From NCBI GenBank assembly GCA_024742665.1, contig JANSYA010000002.1, forward strand, positions 682,001 through 746,000: 64,000 bases of DNA, read 5' to 3'. Origin of the DNA: a bacterium. Lineage in GTDB: Bacteria; Spirochaetota; Leptospiria; Leptospirales; Leptonemataceae. Shown piece by piece: positions 42,747 through 51,245 of this stretch. The notes beneath the pieces were generated by a model. The model made no database searches and was not told where the DNA came from. It was given only the letters and a program-made list of their open reading frames with translations. The position numbers and the translations under genes are program-made. The stretch's first letter is position 1; each line of letters begins with the position of its first letter.

Positions 42747-44096
42747 ATGATTTCCCGGGCGATGCAGCGCGATCCATCCAGCACCGGGATCTACATCCAC
42801 TTCCCGTACTGCATTCAGAAGTGCCACTACTGCGACTTCTATTCAGTGGGACTGGACCAGGACACGCGCCTTCCGGATCGCGCGACGGCTGTGCCGGCGG
42901 AGTATCTGGCCGCCTTTCTGGAATCGCTGAAGCTTGAGCTGCGAGATCGCCTGGAGCCGGCGAATATGAATGGGGTGCGGCATGGCGATCGGAGCGCGCG
43001 AAACGAATCGGACCCGGACCATCGCGGCTTTCGTCGCTTCGAAACCATCAACACGATCTTCTTCGGCGGCGGCACCGCTTCGCTCATGCCGCCCGAGTTG
43101 ATTCGTGAAATCCTGGAAGTGCTGCGCGGCGAATTTCTTTTCGCGGCGAATATCGAAATCACTCTCGAAGGCAACCCCGAGAATTTCAGCGCCGACTATC
43201 TCACGGCTTTGCACGAACTCGGCGTAACCCGGGTGAACGTGGGCCTGCAGAGTTTTCGCGAAGACCTGCTCGATTCAATGAATCGCTACTACGATCCCGG
43301 TCGCTACGACGCCGTGCTCGAAAATCTGCGCTCTTCGCAGATCGAACAGATCGGCGGCGATTTGATCTACGGTTTCCCCGGACAGACCGCGGCGGAATTC
43401 TACGACGATCTGGAGCGCGTGCTGGCCGCGCGGGTCAACCACCTGTCGGTGTACAGCCTGACCCTGGAATCGAATACGGCCTACGCGGGACACGTCCGCA
43501 CCGGCAAGATGATCGCCCCCGGCGAAGAACTCCAGGAACGAATCTTTCAGGAGCTTCCGGAAGCGCTCGCCGCGCGGGGTCTGACTCAGTACGAAGTTTC
43601 AAATTTTTCCAGGCCGGGCTATGAGTGCCGCCACAATCTGCGCTACTGGCTGTACGAAAGCTATCTCGGACTCGGCCCGGGCGCTCACGGCTTCGACGGC
43701 CGCTATCGCTACGGCAATTCGCGCAGCGTCGCGAACTGGCAGAAAAATCCCGCGGCCGCCGCTTTGCAAAGGCACAATCCGCTCGAAGAACTGCCCCTCG
43801 TTTATTTGCGACTGTGCGATACAATCGATGCGAATGTTTTTCGCGAGGTGCTCGTGCAGGAAGGCGGCCATCCGGAGCGAGTCGTCGATCGCGCAGAGGA
43901 GATCTTCGCGCAGTGGGCGGCGGCCGGCTACGGTTCCTGGACGAATGCGCGCGAAGGCGCGTCCGACAGCGCGCAAGCCCTGGAGGGCGACCGCGGCTTT
44001 CGCTGGGATATGAACGGACTCCTGCAGCTCGACGATCGCGTGTTTGAAATGTGCGACGCGCTTGAGGCTACGACTCAGCCGCAGTCCCGGGATTGA
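42747..44096 (+). CDS. hemW: Haem chaperone HemW (coproporphyrinogen-III-oxidase-like radical SAM protein)
   Basis: A 449-residue radical-SAM protein. The start IYIHFPYCIQKCHYCDF carries the CxxxCxxC cluster with the HemW-type fourth Cys missing. FFGGGTASLMPPEL, LEGNPENF, GLQSFREDLL and FPGQTAAEF follow the HemW order. HemW binds haem and is thought to deliver it to membrane proteins, and it lacks the residues of true HemN. An insertion of about 35 residues (SARNESDPDHRGFRR) lies before the first FFGGG. The ATG at 42747 directly follows the nagZ stop (TAAATG) with CGGAG before it, so the two are coupled. Confidence 0.9.
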   Translation: MISRAMQRDPSSTGIYIHFPYCIQKCHYCDFYSVGLDQDTRLPDRATAVPAEYLAAFLESLKLELRDRLEPANMNGVRHGDRSARNESDPDHRGFRRFETINTIFFGGGTASLMPPELIREILEVLRGEFLFAANIEITLEGNPENFSADYLTALHELGVTRVNVGLQSFREDLLDSMNRYYDPGRYDAVLENLRSSQIEQIGGDLIYGFPGQTAAEFYDDLERVLAARVNHLSVYSLTLESNTAYAGHVRTGKMIAPGEELQERIFQELPEALAARGLTQYEVSNFSRPGYECRHNLRYWLYESYLGLGPGAHGFDGRYRYGNSRSVANWQKNPAAAALQRHNPLEELPLVYLRLCDTIDANVFREVLVQEGGHPERVVDRAEEIFAQWAAAGYGSWTNAREGASDSAQALEGDRGFRWDMNGLLQLDDRVFEMCDALEATTQPQSRD

Positions 44097-44099
44097 GAC

Positions 44100-44843
44100 G
44101 TGAAACTCTGTCCCCTGTGCAATACCGGCAAACGCAAGCGCGCCTGCCCTCTACAGGACGCTCAGCTGATCTGCGAAGGCTGCTGCGGCGAAAAGCAAAG
44201 CTTCCTGTGCGGCGGCTGTGAATTTTATTCGCAGGCGAGCGTGCTCTCGTTTCAGTGCCGGTGCTGCGGCGCGCGCGAAATCGAGGATGAAATTTCCGAA
44301 ATCGCGCAACACGGCCACGTTCCACTCTTTGAGATCGACAGGATTGCATCAAACAACGACGCAATCGAAACGCATGAATCGGCCGAAACGATTCAGGCGA
44401 ATCAGGCGATTGAACCGGGCGAAAGCTATCGCATCGAACTGAGTTTTCCGTTTCGCGCGAACTCAGACGAAACCGTTTTCTTGTATTCGCGGGCCGGCGA
44501 AGCGCAGACCTGGATGGAAGTCGAGATCGTCAGAATTCGATCGCGCGATCATTATTCGGCGATCGTGGAAGTCTTTGTGCGGAACACCGGAGACTTTCCG
44601 GCTCTTGCGGATCGTTGCCCGGAACACCGCTTCACTCTGCCGGACCTGAACGAAATATATCCGGGCAACGAAGTCCGCCGGGAGCGCGTCGGCGAAGATC
44701 TCTATCGAATCTCAAGCATGTGCCAGGACGGCGGCATTTCGATTCTCGTACAGGAAAATGCCGGGGCACGCATTGTGCTCGTCAGCGAAGGCTGGTTCAA
44801 TCACTGGCGGAGCTTCGCGTGCAATCTGCGGCTGAGCGAATGA
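44100..44843 (+). CDS. Cysteine-rich zinc-binding hypothetical protein
   Basis: A 247-residue protein of unknown family. The N-terminal 58 residues hold twelve cysteines in CxxC, CxxCC and CxCCG spacing (LCPLCNTG, CEGCCGEKQSFLCGGCEF, CRCCGAREIED), consistent with two or three zinc ribbons or a cluster site. The remainder is a beta-rich domain (YRIELSFPFRANSDETVFLYSR, VSEGWFNHWRSF). The GTG start at 44100 is 3 bp after the hemW stop, so it is cotranscribed with hemW and nagZ. Confidence 0.7.
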   Translation: MKLCPLCNTGKRKRACPLQDAQLICEGCCGEKQSFLCGGCEFYSQASVLSFQCRCCGAREIEDEISEIAQHGHVPLFEIDRIASNNDAIETHESAETIQANQAIEPGESYRIELSFPFRANSDETVFLYSRAGEAQTWMEVEIVRIRSRDHYSAIVEVFVRNTGDFPALADRCPEHRFTLPDLNEIYPGNEVRRERVGEDLYRISSMCQDGGISILVQENAGARIVLVSEGWFNHWRSFACNLRLSE

Positions 44844-44856
44844 GAAACGCGGTAGA

Positions 44857-45252
44857 TCAATCAATCGCCGGCAGCACGTGCCGCGCTTCCTGATATGCGA
44901 GGACCGCGACGAAGAGCGCTTCCAGTCCCATGTGCACGAGCAACAGGAGCGGCGGCTCGCCGGTCGTCGAAAGCCACCAGATCTGAGCGAAGCACTGACC
45001 GGCCCAGGCGCTGTTCGCGATGATCAATAAGATCGCGCCCGCGGACCACACTTGATTCGTGCGACGATAGCCCAGAACAAGTGCGCCGGAGTAGCAGCCA
45101 TAGATCACGTTCGCGCCGCCGATGAAATACACGTACTCAATGGGCCACGCGAATACGGGGCCGCTAAGCAGAGGCGTGAGCGCCAGTGTCAATATGCCGA
45201 CCGCCAGACCGGCCAGGGAATCGACAGTGAGAATCGTGATTGCCTTTTTCAT
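44857..45252 (-). CDS. Small four-helix membrane protein
   Basis: A 131-residue protein of four predicted transmembrane helices separated by short loops. I do not recognise the family. WPIEYVYFIGGANVIYGCY and LVHMGLEALFVAVLAYQEARHVL are its most distinctive parts. ATG at 45252. It stands between two genes of opposite orientation with 86 bp to the AraC-type gene. Confidence 0.65.
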   Translation of the reverse strand: MKKAITILTVDSLAGLAVGILTLALTPLLSGPVFAWPIEYVYFIGGANVIYGCYSGALVLGYRRTNQVWSAGAILLIIANSAWAGQCFAQIWWLSTTGEPPLLLLVHMGLEALFVAVLAYQEARHVLPAID

Positions 45253-45337
45253 AGCGCAAGCGTAGCAGATTGGCGTCCCGAGATCGACCGGACTTATAAT
45301 ATGAGCCGAAAAAAATTACGAGCGGGCATTGGTTTGA

Positions 45338-46468
45338 TTAACGATCCTGGCCGGTCCCGGCCTGTTTACGGAATCGCGTGGGACTCACCCCCGCATGTCG
45401 CGCGAAAGCTTTGTTAAAAGCGGACTTGGAATTAAAGCCGACGTCATAGGCGATCGACAGCACGGTTTCCTGCGGGCGGGAGACAAGCAGTTCCCGGGCG
45501 GCCTGAACGCGGCGCCGATTGATAAAATCCGAAAAGCTCGTCTTCTGCACCGCATTCAGATACTCCGACAGTCGGTGCGGAGTCGTTTCCAGCAGATCCG
45601 CAAGCGCAGGCATGGTCAGGTCGTCCTGACGATAGACCTGGTCGGCATCCATTAGTGCATTCAGCCCGCGCTCGAGACTATGCAGGTCGACGCCGACCAA
45701 CTGGGACTGCAAATAGCGCTCCCGCTTCTCGCGTTCCGATCGCATCAAACCTTCGAGGATTTCGAAAAGATCGGGATAGCGTTTCTGCAAAAGATACATC
45801 AGCGGAACCACGAGCGCCAGCAATCCGATCGCGAATTCAACCAGCGCGCGGTTCGCGGTCGCAATGCCGGCGAAGGCCGAGGCGGTGCTGATCAGCGCGA
45901 TCAGATTCATGGCCAAAAACGCGCGGACGGTTTCCTGACGACGCAGGTTTTCCAGATTCAAGAGCAGCAGCATCGACCGCACCAGCAGTCCAAGATAGAC
46001 GGCGACGTGCACGAGCGCCAGCGGCGTCAGCAGCAGATAGGGATCTTCGAAAATATTCTCCGTCGCACCATCAAAGAGTTCCATCGCCAGCGCGATCCGT
46101 TCGCCGATCACCGTCGCCGGCTGCAGCGCATTCGGCAGCACGAGCGGAAATACCAGCAGGCCGGGAATGAGATGCCAGAGCAAAGCGCGCGAATTCGGAC
46201 TGCCCGGATCGAGCACCGCGCGCAGATAGATATAAACCAGCGGGCCGATCCAGAAATTGGCCGGCAGAGTGATTTCATAGAGCAGCGGCAGCGCCGACAT
46301 CCAGCCGGAGAACAGCAGAAAGGCGCGCAAGAGAACGAAGGCGTAGACCAGAAAGATCAGCGCCAGCCAGATATTATGGCGACGGAGTCCGCGCACGACG
46401 AGTTCGCCGATGGCAAAGAGCAGCAGCAAAGCGATCGCCGGCGGCGTTACATACAGGAAGGCATGCAT
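45338..46468 (-). CDS. Membrane-bound AraC-family regulator
   Basis: A 376-residue regulator with about seven N-terminal transmembrane helices (from PPAIALLLLFAIGELV to LALVVPLMYLL, residues 10-235) joined to a C-terminal AraC helix-turn-helix (LTMPALADLLETTPHRLSEYLN, then ETVLSIAYDVGFNSKSAFNKAF). It probably senses a lipophilic or periplasmic signal through the membrane part and acts on promoters directly from the membrane. Such proteins are common in Leptospira and in Bacteroidetes. The ATG at 46468 is chosen. It lies 54 bp downstream of the 480-residue gene and probably shares its transcript. Confidence 0.88.
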   Translation of the reverse strand: MHAFLYVTPPAIALLLLFAIGELVVRGLRRHNIWLALIFLVYAFVLLRAFLLFSGWMSALPLLYEITLPANFWIGPLVYIYLRAVLDPGSPNSRALLWHLIPGLLVFPLVLPNALQPATVIGERIALAMELFDGATENIFEDPYLLLTPLALVHVAVYLGLLVRSMLLLLNLENLRRQETVRAFLAMNLIALISTASAFAGIATANRALVEFAIGLLALVVPLMYLLQKRYPDLFEILEGLMRSEREKRERYLQSQLVGVDLHSLERGLNALMDADQVYRQDDLTMPALADLLETTPHRLSEYLNAVQKTSFSDFINRRRVQAARELLVSRPQETVLSIAYDVGFNSKSAFNKAFARHAGVSPTRFRKQAGTGQDR

Positions 46469-46522
46469 GCGAAGGCCAGCATAGCTCGCAGATGGTCGCT
46501 GTCATGAAGTTTACGGACAAGA

Positions 46523-47965
46523 TCAGGACAGGATTTTGATCGCAGCTGCGATTTTATTTTGCAACGCCGGCTCCGCCAACCCGGACTGAAATCGGAGCAG
46601 CGCCTCTTTGACCGTGCCTTCGCGAAACCACTCGCCGACCGGATCGGTATCGTCACTCCGATTCCAGTAGCCCGCCCGGTACACTGCGGCCGCCAGATGC
46701 AAATGCGCTGCACGATCTTTGCGCGCCAGCCACGCCTCGAAAAACGAACGCAGCTCAGGTCCGTCGAAGGCGGCCGCCATTTCATCGAGATACTGAATCG
46801 CGTCACAGTGATAATAATCGAAACGATCCAGCCGGCGCTGCCACAAAATCAAACAGAACTCAAGAGTCGCGTTCCAAAAATCGTCGGGCATATGCGAACG
46901 GCACTCCCGAATTTTTCCAGGCACGATCTGATCTCCGTGACACGGCCAGTCTTCGAACGCCATGCACTCCAGCAATCGCGGCAGAAAATATAAAAAATCT
47001 TCAGCGTCGCCCATCGTGCGCAGACCGCGGTGGGCGAAGTACGCGGCGTCTGCAAGCGGCAGCTCCCTGCGCGCAAAGCGCATCAGCCTCCAGGCGCTTT
47101 CCAGGCGATCGCCGAAAGGAAACACGCGCTCTTCAAATCCGGGCCGCAAAGCTTCGGGCGCGGCGGCATACAGACGATCGATCAGCGCGCGGGGAATCTC
47201 CTGATCCTGTTCGGGCGTGATATAATACTCGGGACCGAAGGGCTGCTCCGATTTATAGAATCCAAGATTGTGACTCCACAGCTCTTCCGAGATCTCATTG
47301 GCCAGCGTCCGGTCTTCCAGGCTGAAAAACAGCGGCTCCAGACGCGCGTTGCAGCGCGGCAGGAGCGCCCAGAATTTGAGGGCGGATTCACGTCGCGGGA
47401 AACGCTCCTGTTGCTCCTTATTATGGAGACTGTAGATGCGGTGGCGCAGAGCCGTTTCGGCATCAAGCTCGTCCCAGACATCGAGAAACCACTCCAGCTC
47501 GACGCTGGTGAAGATCTTCTCCAGCTCTTGCAGAAAATCAAAGGCCGGCGTAAAGGCGTGAAATTCGGAAAGCAAGTCCAGCCACAGACTCTGCTGAAAC
47601 ATCGTGAGCGTCCGGATTTCCACTTCGGGCCAGGTCTTCCAATCGGCGTACTTCAGTTTCGTCACCATGCCCGCGTGAATCCACGCGCGCTCTTTTAGAT
47701 CGGCCGCCTGAACTTCCAGAATGCGCGGCATGAAGTGTTTAAAATCTTCTACTCCGCCAACGGTCGTAACCGCGTGCCAGCTGTATGTCCTGATCAGATC
47801 GGCGTCGACCGTGCGCAGAGGAACGCCTTCGAGTTCGGAGGCGTAGTCGCGAATCGGCGAGGCCCGCTCCGCCAGACCCGGCACGAGTTCATACGACTCG
47901 AACACCTGATAAGCAATTTCGACGATTTCCGAAACGCCCTGCGGCTCCCAATTCATATCCGGCAT
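46523..47965 (-). CDS. Hypothetical protein with duplicated domain
   Basis: A roughly 480-residue soluble protein with an internal duplication. The blocks HAVTTVGGVEDFKHFMPRILEV and HRGLRTMGDAEDFLYFLPRLLEC align, and so do LEWFLDVWDEL...RHRIYSLHN and LRSFFEAWLAR...LAAAVYRAGYW. Each copy is about 130 residues, alpha-helical and rich in Trp, Phe and Tyr. No known enzyme motif. The start could be the ATG at 47965, 47956 or 48052. The frame continues upstream across the next, divergent gene, and that part is not likely to be coding. Confidence 0.65.
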   Translation of the reverse strand: MPDMNWEPQGVSEIVEIAYQVFESYELVPGLAERASPIRDYASELEGVPLRTVDADLIRTYSWHAVTTVGGVEDFKHFMPRILEVQAADLKERAWIHAGMVTKLKYADWKTWPEVEIRTLTMFQQSLWLDLLSEFHAFTPAFDFLQELEKIFTSVELEWFLDVWDELDAETALRHRIYSLHNKEQQERFPRRESALKFWALLPRCNARLEPLFFSLEDRTLANEISEELWSHNLGFYKSEQPFGPEYYITPEQDQEIPRALIDRLYAAAPEALRPGFEERVFPFGDRLESAWRLMRFARRELPLADAAYFAHRGLRTMGDAEDFLYFLPRLLECMAFEDWPCHGDQIVPGKIRECRSHMPDDFWNATLEFCLILWQRRLDRFDYYHCDAIQYLDEMAAAFDGPELRSFFEAWLARKDRAAHLHLAAAVYRAGYWNRSDDTDPVGEWFREGTVKEALLRFQSGLAEPALQNKIAAAIKILS

Positions 47966-48131
47966 CGTTGCGGCTATCGAGGATCCCCGCCAGAGTATTT
48001 CGCGCCAGTCCGACTTCAGGACACCGACGCCGGATCTAAATCTCTTGTTCATTCTCCGGACATTTCCGATATATGGATTATTGAAGGCAAGAGCCAGCTT
48101 CCGTCCTCTCCTCTCGAACTCTCCTCCCGCC

Positions 48132-49517
48132 ATGGATATGAAGATATTTACGCTATCCTCTATACTATTAGCGATCAGCGTGCAAAGCGCCTGCCTGGCG
48201 CAGTTCCCGGATAACAGCGACAATTTCGCGCTGAGCCTGGTGGCGGGACTGGTCCTGTCAGACAGCCCCGAGTTCGCGGGCATACGCGTCAGTCGATCGA
48301 CTCCCCAGGCATTTACAAACGCCACTCCTGAATCACCGCTTTTCGATCAGCGAGATTTCGCAAGCGGCACCTTTGCGAACGTCACCACCCTGAACAGCCT
48401 TCCGATCCCCAGGCAGGACGTGTATTTTCTGAACGGCGGCGTGGACTTTCAGGCCAACAACACAGGCGATCGAGCGATCCAGTTTCTGGCCCCGGCGATA
48501 CTCCCGGGCGGACAAATTGGCTCCGCTGTCGTGGGAGCCCCCACGGCGCACAGCATCGGTCTACTGCGCCAGCTATCTTCCAGCGCGAACATCAATCTGC
48601 AGACGCGGCAGGGATCGGGCGGCGCCCTGAGTACGGCAACCGATCCAACGACCACGCTCGGCCTCGTTCGTTTCAATCGAGCGGTTGGATCGGCCGCTAT
48701 TGTTCGCAAGACCGCGCCGCAACCGATCCCAAACAACGCATTGACTGCGGCGACTTTTCAGGTCGCGGATTACGATACGGGAAATTATTACAGCGCGGCG
48801 CAGCAGGACCGGCTGACCATACCAGAGACCGGCGTATATTTAATCGTCGGCAACGCCCGGCTGGCTGCGACTGGAAGCGCCAGCGGGCGCGGCGTCGAAA
48901 TTTTCATTAACGGATCCACGGCAATCGCACGCGATGTGCGTATCGCCGGGGCTACGGCCGCCGCCGCTCAAGACGTCAGCGCGGTCTACCGCCTGAATGC
49001 AGGCGACACCGTCGCGATGCGTTATTATCACAACGGCGGCGGTTCGCACAATCTCCTGGCAAACTTGACGATGATGGCTATCGCACGCCTGGACGCGAAC
49101 GCGCCGTCCACCCGCAATGTGCTTCTCCGTCGTGCGGCCGTAACTATTCCGAGCGTGGCGACGGGCGCGAATACTCCGCTGGCCCTGAGTACCGTGCAGC
49201 GCGTGGACTCCGCCTACGTCATTGCGAATCCTGCGAACACCACCATCGTGCAAAGCGGACTGTATTTGATCGTCGGGAATGTGCAATTCGCGAATACCGG
49301 ATTCGCGCGACGCAATCTGGAACTGAAGGTCAACGCCGCCGCCGTCGCGGTCGAGACCCGCAACGCCGGCCCCGGCGGCCACGGTGCGCTCAACGTAGTG
49401 CACATGCGGCAGCTCAACGCGGGCGATACGGTTCAGATTTCGGTAATCCAGAATACCGGCGGCAACCTCGGCCTGGTCGCGGCGGGCTGTTTTCTACAGA
49501 TGATCAAGCTGGACTGA
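48132..49517 (+). CDS. Secreted protein with tandem C1q/TNF-like beta-sandwich repeats
   Basis: A 461-residue secreted protein. The signal peptide is FTLSSILLAISVQSACLAQ. Two clear C1q-like repeats follow: PETGVYLIVGNARLAATG...YRLNAGDTVAMRYYHNGGG...MMAIARLD and QSGLYLIVGNVQFANTG...RQLNAGDTVQISVIQNTGG...FLQMIKLD. A third, divergent copy lies near the N-terminus (VYFLNGGVDFQ...LLRQLSSSANINLQTRQGSGG). C1q-like domains form trimers that bind ligands or cells in bacteria and animals. The two starting ATGs at 48132 and 48138 are both possible. The gene stands alone, divergent from the duplicated-domain gene. Confidence 0.8.
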   Translation: MDMKIFTLSSILLAISVQSACLAQFPDNSDNFALSLVAGLVLSDSPEFAGIRVSRSTPQAFTNATPESPLFDQRDFASGTFANVTTLNSLPIPRQDVYFLNGGVDFQANNTGDRAIQFLAPAILPGGQIGSAVVGAPTAHSIGLLRQLSSSANINLQTRQGSGGALSTATDPTTTLGLVRFNRAVGSAAIVRKTAPQPIPNNALTAATFQVADYDTGNYYSAAQQDRLTIPETGVYLIVGNARLAATGSASGRGVEIFINGSTAIARDVRIAGATAAAAQDVSAVYRLNAGDTVAMRYYHNGGGSHNLLANLTMMAIARLDANAPSTRNVLLRRAAVTIPSVATGANTPLALSTVQRVDSAYVIANPANTTIVQSGLYLIVGNVQFANTGFARRNLELKVNAAAVAVETRNAGPGGHGALNVVHMRQLNAGDTVQISVIQNTGGNLGLVAAGCFLQMIKLD

Positions 49518-49528
49518 TTGCTCGAATG

Positions 49529-50452
49529 CTACGGCTGCGCGGGAGATGCGCCTGGCCCGATGTGCGGGAAGTCTGGCTTCGGCCCGGACGCCGGCGAATC
49601 GATCGAATCGCCAGTTACAGCGTTCTTCGACTTCGAAGATTCGCACAGTTCTCGTTCCAATCGACCGGCAAGCCGGGAAGCGATGCGCAACTGTTTGTAA
49701 GAATGAATCCAGGGTTTGCCCGAATGAGGCAGAATCAGGACTCCGTCCAGGAGCAGAACTTCGAAACGTCGGTGCAACGGAACAAGACCCCGCTCAATGC
49801 GCGGAAGTATTCCCAGGAACGTTTCTCGATCATTGGCTCCGACGCTGCGCGCAATCCCGGAAATCCCGACCGAGTTCAACGCGCAGGGCATTTCCGAGGA
49901 ATACATCTCCGAATGCCGCGAGACCCTGAAACCAAGAGTCGGTGTACAGTGCAATTGCGTGGCGAGACACCCATGATGGAATCTGCCGGCGCCGGAATAC
50001 AGACTAATCCAGAGGCGCCCATGGATTTTGCCACTCAGATAGAATTTATATTTGTAGGCCAGCCGCTTGATGTACCTGCGTGCAACGGGTGAGCGAATGA
50101 AATCCAGACTCGCATATTGTTCCAGATCGCCGGTTGATTTTGCTGCAACTACGCCGCCCGACTCCCGGTGTAGATTTTCAATAAATTCGTCTCTGGAACC
50201 GACCGAGCCATTCATCGAGAGGATCAGAAGGGCCATGATACTTACAATTAAGAAGATCGCATAGAGCTGCTTGAATGGTGCATTTTCTGGAGCGTATCCG
50301 AGTTCTGCAAAAACGAACCCGCCCACCACTGCCCCGGCCAAACAGATCTTTATTATACGCAACCGCCTCCGCTGCCGGCGAGCGGCGATACCCCTGCCTG
50401 GTTGCTTCGTTTTGTCAGCCATTCTCATCCGCCCATCGGCCCGCTCATTCAT
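49529..50452 (-). CDS. Two-helix membrane protein of unknown function
   Basis: A 307-residue protein. A basic N-terminus is followed by two transmembrane helices (IIKICLAGAVVGGFVFAEL and LYAIFLIVSIMALLILSM). A cytoplasmic or periplasmic domain of about 220 residues has no recognised motif (RRYIKRLAYKYKFYLSG, FEVLLLDGVLILPHSG). ATG starts at 50452, 50428 and 50422 are all in frame. The first overlaps the upstream lipoprotein gene by 8 bp, so translation is coupled to it. Confidence 0.65.
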   Translation of the reverse strand: MNERADGRMRMADKTKQPGRGIAARRQRRRLRIIKICLAGAVVGGFVFAELGYAPENAPFKQLYAIFLIVSIMALLILSMNGSVGSRDEFIENLHRESGGVVAAKSTGDLEQYASLDFIRSPVARRYIKRLAYKYKFYLSGKIHGRLWISLYSGAGRFHHGCLATQLHCTPTLGFRVSRHSEMYSSEMPCALNSVGISGIARSVGANDRETFLGILPRIERGLVPLHRRFEVLLLDGVLILPHSGKPWIHSYKQLRIASRLAGRLERELCESSKSKNAVTGDSIDSPASGPKPDFPHIGPGASPAQP

Positions 50453-51071
50453 CTGGAAAATAATCGTACTTTAAGTCCGGCTCTCCGTTATTGTAATCCG
50501 TAAAATAGGATACCCGGGTGGCCGTGGTGATTTGCTCCAGCCCTTTGCAGGCATTCGTGTTTGCGGCGATACGCAGTTGATTTCCGTGAACCGCCAACCG
50601 GGCGTCACAGATATGATCCAGATAATCGCCCTCAACCATACTTACATCCACCTGAACGAAATCGAGAATCGCCGCTCTGGTCGGAACACTCTCGCTTTTG
50701 AATTTGCTTATGGATAGTTCAAGATCACCGGCATCCCGGCCGTCATTGCCGATATCAAAACGCACCGCCCACAGATACTCGGCATGTTCCATTTTGACCG
50801 CTTTTTGATTCACCATAAAGACGGCAGGCAATTCACGCACCTCCAGCGTCGTTGCGACGCCGTTCGGCCCGACCTCCGATTTTGCGCGGACGATGTCCGT
50901 GAATCCGTCAGCGCTATCCCCGGAGCAGTCTTCAAACCACTGCCCATCGGCCACGGGCTGCGTATCGCTGGAAGAACAGAGTCCGAATGGCAGCTCATGA
51001 ATCCCCTGACAGGCCGCAAACTGCAGAAGAACCAGAAAGGAGCACGCACGCAAGAATCGACGGTTCAGCAT
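50445..51071 (-). CDS. Lipoprotein (long paralogue)
   Basis: A 208-residue lipoprotein with signal RFLRACSFLVLLQFAACQG (lipidated Cys 21). Four cysteines and the distinctive C-terminus RVSYFTDYNNGEP characterise it. It has a shortened paralogue at 56404. The upstream ATG-less frame and the position of the signal peptide favour the ATG at 51071. A C-rich inverted repeat lies about 100 bp upstream in the intergenic region. Confidence 0.7.
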   Translation of the reverse strand: MLNRRFLRACSFLVLLQFAACQGIHELPFGLCSSSDTQPVADGQWFEDCSGDSADGFTDIVRAKSEVGPNGVATTLEVRELPAVFMVNQKAVKMEHAEYLWAVRFDIGNDGRDAGDLELSISKFKSESVPTRAAILDFVQVDVSMVEGDYLDHICDARLAVHGNQLRIAANTNACKGLEQITTATRVSYFTDYNNGEPDLKYDYFPDE

Positions 51072-51172
51072 ATCCCATGAAAGACGCCGCAAAGCCGGGC
51101 CTGTCAAGCCGGAAGCCAACATTAAGCGACCGTCGCGACTCACTGCGAATCCCTGAAACCAGCAATCGCACA

Positions 51173-51191
51173 ACCCCCCTGTTCCGGGGGT
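51173..51191. promoter_or_regulatory. ACCCCC/GGGGGT hairpin in divergent intergenic region
   Basis: ACCCCC (51173-51178) and GGGGGT (51186-51191) form a 6-bp GC-rich stem with a 7-nt loop between the lipoprotein gene and the cyclase gene. A similar C-rich palindrome occurs at 56343-56357. Function unknown. Confidence 0.3.
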
Positions 51192-51245
51192 ACCTCCTGC
51201 GTGTTTCTACTTGTTCGCTACTGTTCCGGCACCGTGGATCTGCTG

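Noticed and set aside
46523..48325. A 600-codon gene running upstream to 48325
   Set aside because: The extra 120 codons overlap the start of the well-supported divergent secreted-protein gene, and the composition of that part is unlike the rest.
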